Assembly (NCBI GenBank): GCA_035509315.1
Contig: DATJLS010000030.1
Location: 62,001 to 126,000, forward strand
Length of the DNA stretch: 64,000 bases
Origin: JAKAWQ01 sp035509315
Lineage (GTDB): Bacteria > Pseudomonadota > Alphaproteobacteria > Acetobacterales > Acetobacteraceae
Direction of reading: 5' to 3'
This document shows, one piece after another, positions 62,407 to 64,000 of this stretch (position 1 is its first letter; each line of letters begins with the position of its first letter). The position numbers and the translations under genes are program-made. Under the pieces are notes generated by a model. The model had not been told where the DNA came from. It was given only the letters and a program-made list of their open reading frames with translations, and made no database searches.

Positions 62407-64000
62407 TGATGGAAAAGACCGCGCAGGAGATTGAGCGGATTGTTGGGCGCAGCCGACTTGCCGCCGCTTGCGGGCGGTGGAGCGGGCGGCGGCGCGGCGG
62501 GGCCGGACGCGCCAAAACGGGCCAGCTCCAGGGCCGGTCCGCAGTCCGGAACATTGTTGGACGACCCGCCATGCAGGGCCCCAAGAATCTCGGCGAGCAG
62601 GCCGTTGGGCTTGGCCGAGCCGCTGATGGCGCCACTCACATCCGGTGCGATCTTCGGGCCAAGGAAGGTGCCGTTCACGCGCACCGGCAGCGAAATCGCG
62701 CCATTGCCATACTGGTAGGAGGGATCGAGACGCAGGGCCAGCGTCTCCTGCCCGAGGGCGAGGCCCCCACCGCCGGTGACCGTGAGCCTTCCTGTCTCGA
62801 GCAGGAAGGTTCGCAGGTCGACGAAGCCATTGGTCGCATCGAAGCGGGCGGCGAAGCAGCGGACCTCGCTCTGCCCGGAGCCGAGCAGCGCGGGCGGCAC
62901 CTGCGCCGTGCGGAGGACCGAGCCGAGCAGATGCCGGATCACATCGTTGCTGACGCTGCCGCCCGCCATCGCCACGCCGAGCGAACCGTTGAGGCGAGAG
63001 GCGATCGCGTGCGCCGTGTTGCCCGCGCCGCTCAGACGCGCCTGGAGCTGGACCGTCCCGCTCGCCTCCGCCGGCTCGCCGAAGGCTGCCAGCAGCGGTG
63101 CAAGCGCAAGTGCCGGGGCGTCGATCGTGAGGGAGACAGGCGGGGTCTCAGCCGCGGCGTTCACGGCAGCGGTCAGCGCGACATGCCCGCCCGGCGCCTG
63201 GACACCGAACGGGGCGAGCGTGAGGCTGCCATCCTTGAGCACGAGCTTGCCGGCGAGATTGCCGTACGTGATGCCGCCGGTGATCAGGCTGCCGACGCCG
63301 AGCGTGAGGTCGGCGTCAGCCACCCTGAGCGCCGCGAAGGGAAGCGGCGTGTCGGGGATGAGCCGCGCGGGCGATCGGCTTTCGGAAGAGGGTGGAACGG
63401 GCGGCGGAGCCGGGGGTGCAGTCGCGGCCGGAGCCGGTCCCGAAGCTGCCGGCTTCATGGCGGCGCGCAGCGCATCCAGATCGAGCCGCTTGGAGGTGAG
63501 CGCAGCCGTGAGCGCCGGCCGCGCGCCGCTGAGCGCCAGCGTCGCATCGCCGGAGAGATCGCCCTGGGGCATCGTCAGCGTGAAATCGGAAAGCCGCACC
63601 CATTGCCGCCATCCCGTCTCGGCATCGGTGATCTGGCCGGAGAACGAGACCTGAGCGAGTGAGGGCAATTTCCGGGCGGCCAGAGGCGAGAGGGCGGCGA
63701 GATCAGGCACCTGGATGGAAACCGCGAGGCTCGCGCCGGCCAAGCTCTCCGGCCGCGTCACCGAGCCGGAGATGGCGAGGTTGGCCCCGGCACCCGCCGC
63801 CTGGATCGCGACCGGCCAGGGCGTTGCCGGCGGCGGCGGGCCGAAGCCGGCGGGAAGCAGCGCGGCCGGCGGACCGAGTGTCGCGGAGACGGAAAAGGGC
63901 GTGGCGCCGAGGTCTCCGGCCAGCATCAGCTTGCAGGGCTGATCGAGCGCGGGAGCGGTGAAGGAGAGATCGCTGAGCGCGAGGCCGGGCATGATCGTGC
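62403..64000 (-). CDS. AsmA family protein, C-terminal part (cut by window end)
   Basis: About 532 residues of a large periplasmic-facing protein; the N-terminus lies beyond 64000. The C-terminal region has NGSLGVAMAGGSVSNDVIRH, then the FDATNGFVDLRTFLLETGRL block and VRVNGTFLGPKIAPDVSGAI, which are typical of AsmA-like proteins implicated in envelope lipid transport. A Pro/Ala-rich linker lies in the middle and a Pro/Gly tail at the end. The stop overlaps the ATP12 gene start (ATGA). Confidence 0.88.
   Translation of the reverse strand, partial: TIMPGLALSDLSFTAPALDQPCKLMLAGDLGATPFSVSATLGPPAALLPAGFGPPPPATPWPVAIQAAGAGANLAISGSVTRPESLAGASLAVSIQVPDLAALSPLAARKLPSLAQVSFSGQITDAETGWRQWVRLSDFTLTMPQGDLSGDATLALSGARPALTAALTSKRLDLDALRAAMKPAASGPAPAATAPPAPPPVPPSSESRSPARLIPDTPLPFAALRVADADLTLGVGSLITGGITYGNLAGKLVLKDGSLTLAPFGVQAPGGHVALTAAVNAAAETPPVSLTIDAPALALAPLLAAFGEPAEASGTVQLQARLSGAGNTAHAIASRLNGSLGVAMAGGSVSNDVIRHLLGSVLRTAQVPPALLGSGQSEVRCFAARFDATNGFVDLRTFLLETGRLTVTGGGGLALGQETLALRLDPSYQYGNGAISLPVRVNGTFLGPKIAPDVSGAISGSAKPNGLLAEILGALHGGSSNNVPDCGPALELARFGASGPAAPPPAPPPASGGKSAAPNNPLNLLRGLFHQ

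Overview
The window is about 64 kb of GC-rich DNA from an alphaproteobacterium, most likely a member of the Acetobacteraceae or a near relative. The call rests on gene order (tolB-pal-cpoB-tilS-ftsH-folP-glmM, kdsD-lptC-lptA-lptB-rpoN-hpf, purN-purM...hdaA-ppk-ppx, ilvE next to a PetP/PetR-like pair), on ATP12-type and aa3-oxidase subunit IV genes typical of alphaproteobacteria, and on codon use. No plasmid, phage or CRISPR locus is visible. The gene content is mostly chromosomal housekeeping with one complete insertion sequence.

Layout. 1-6 kb: start of a Na/Pi cotransporter (cut by the window edge), a class I fructose-bisphosphate aldolase, a dgoK-dgoA pair for 2-keto-3-deoxygalactonate, and a flavin monooxygenase/acyl-CoA dehydrogenase-fold enzyme. 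6-18.4 kb: tolB, pal, cpoB, tilS, ftsH, folP, glmM, thiD, a small secreted protein, a fumarylacetoacetate hydrolase-family enzyme and xthA. 18.4-24.8 kb: a class III CoA-transferase with permuted domain order and a branched-chain amino acid-type ABC transporter in which LivM and LivG are fused. 24.8-26.7 kb: an intact IS1595-type element with 24-bp terminal repeats, an 8-bp target duplication and a passenger membrane-protein gene. 26.8-33.1 kb: ilvE, a MarR regulator, a response regulator and histidine kinase, an IsdG/HmuQ-like monooxygenase and ettA. 33.1-36.3 kb: gene debris with an IS3-family remnant, a CAU-anticodon tRNA (probably Ile2, the substrate of TilS), hppA and a small cytochrome oxidase subunit. 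36.4-47.6 kb: purN, purM, a CDP-alcohol phosphatidyltransferase, an AI-2E family permease, hdaA, ppk, ppx, an amidohydrolase and purH. 47.7-53 kb: acyl-CoA metabolism (MaoC hydratase, two-subunit CoA-transferase; convergent pta-fabI-ackA). 53-64 kb: the LPS export and sigma-54 operon, a B12-binding radical SAM gene, then AsmA, ATP12 and acylphosphatase genes on the minus strand.

The least ordinary feature is what lies between the genes. At least four families of short (about 100-110 bp) repeats are present. Many copies are bounded by CTAG, and they are found singly, in tandem and in inverted arrays that share one CTAG per junction. In eight genes (dgoA, the flavin monooxygenase, cpoB, the HmuQ-like gene, ettA, the AI-2E permease, ppx, acyP) the TAG stop codon is itself the first three bases of such a repeat. 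A separate 87-bp inverted-repeat element sits on the stop codon of the aldolase gene with a TTA target duplication. The window also holds about fourteen short direct duplications, most of them tandem (11-21 bp units), concentrated at gene ends and in spacers. Some are in frame and lengthen the C-termini of LptC, LptA and PurN. These repeats look like the remains of small non-autonomous mobile elements and of slippage events that have shaped 3' gene ends in this genome.
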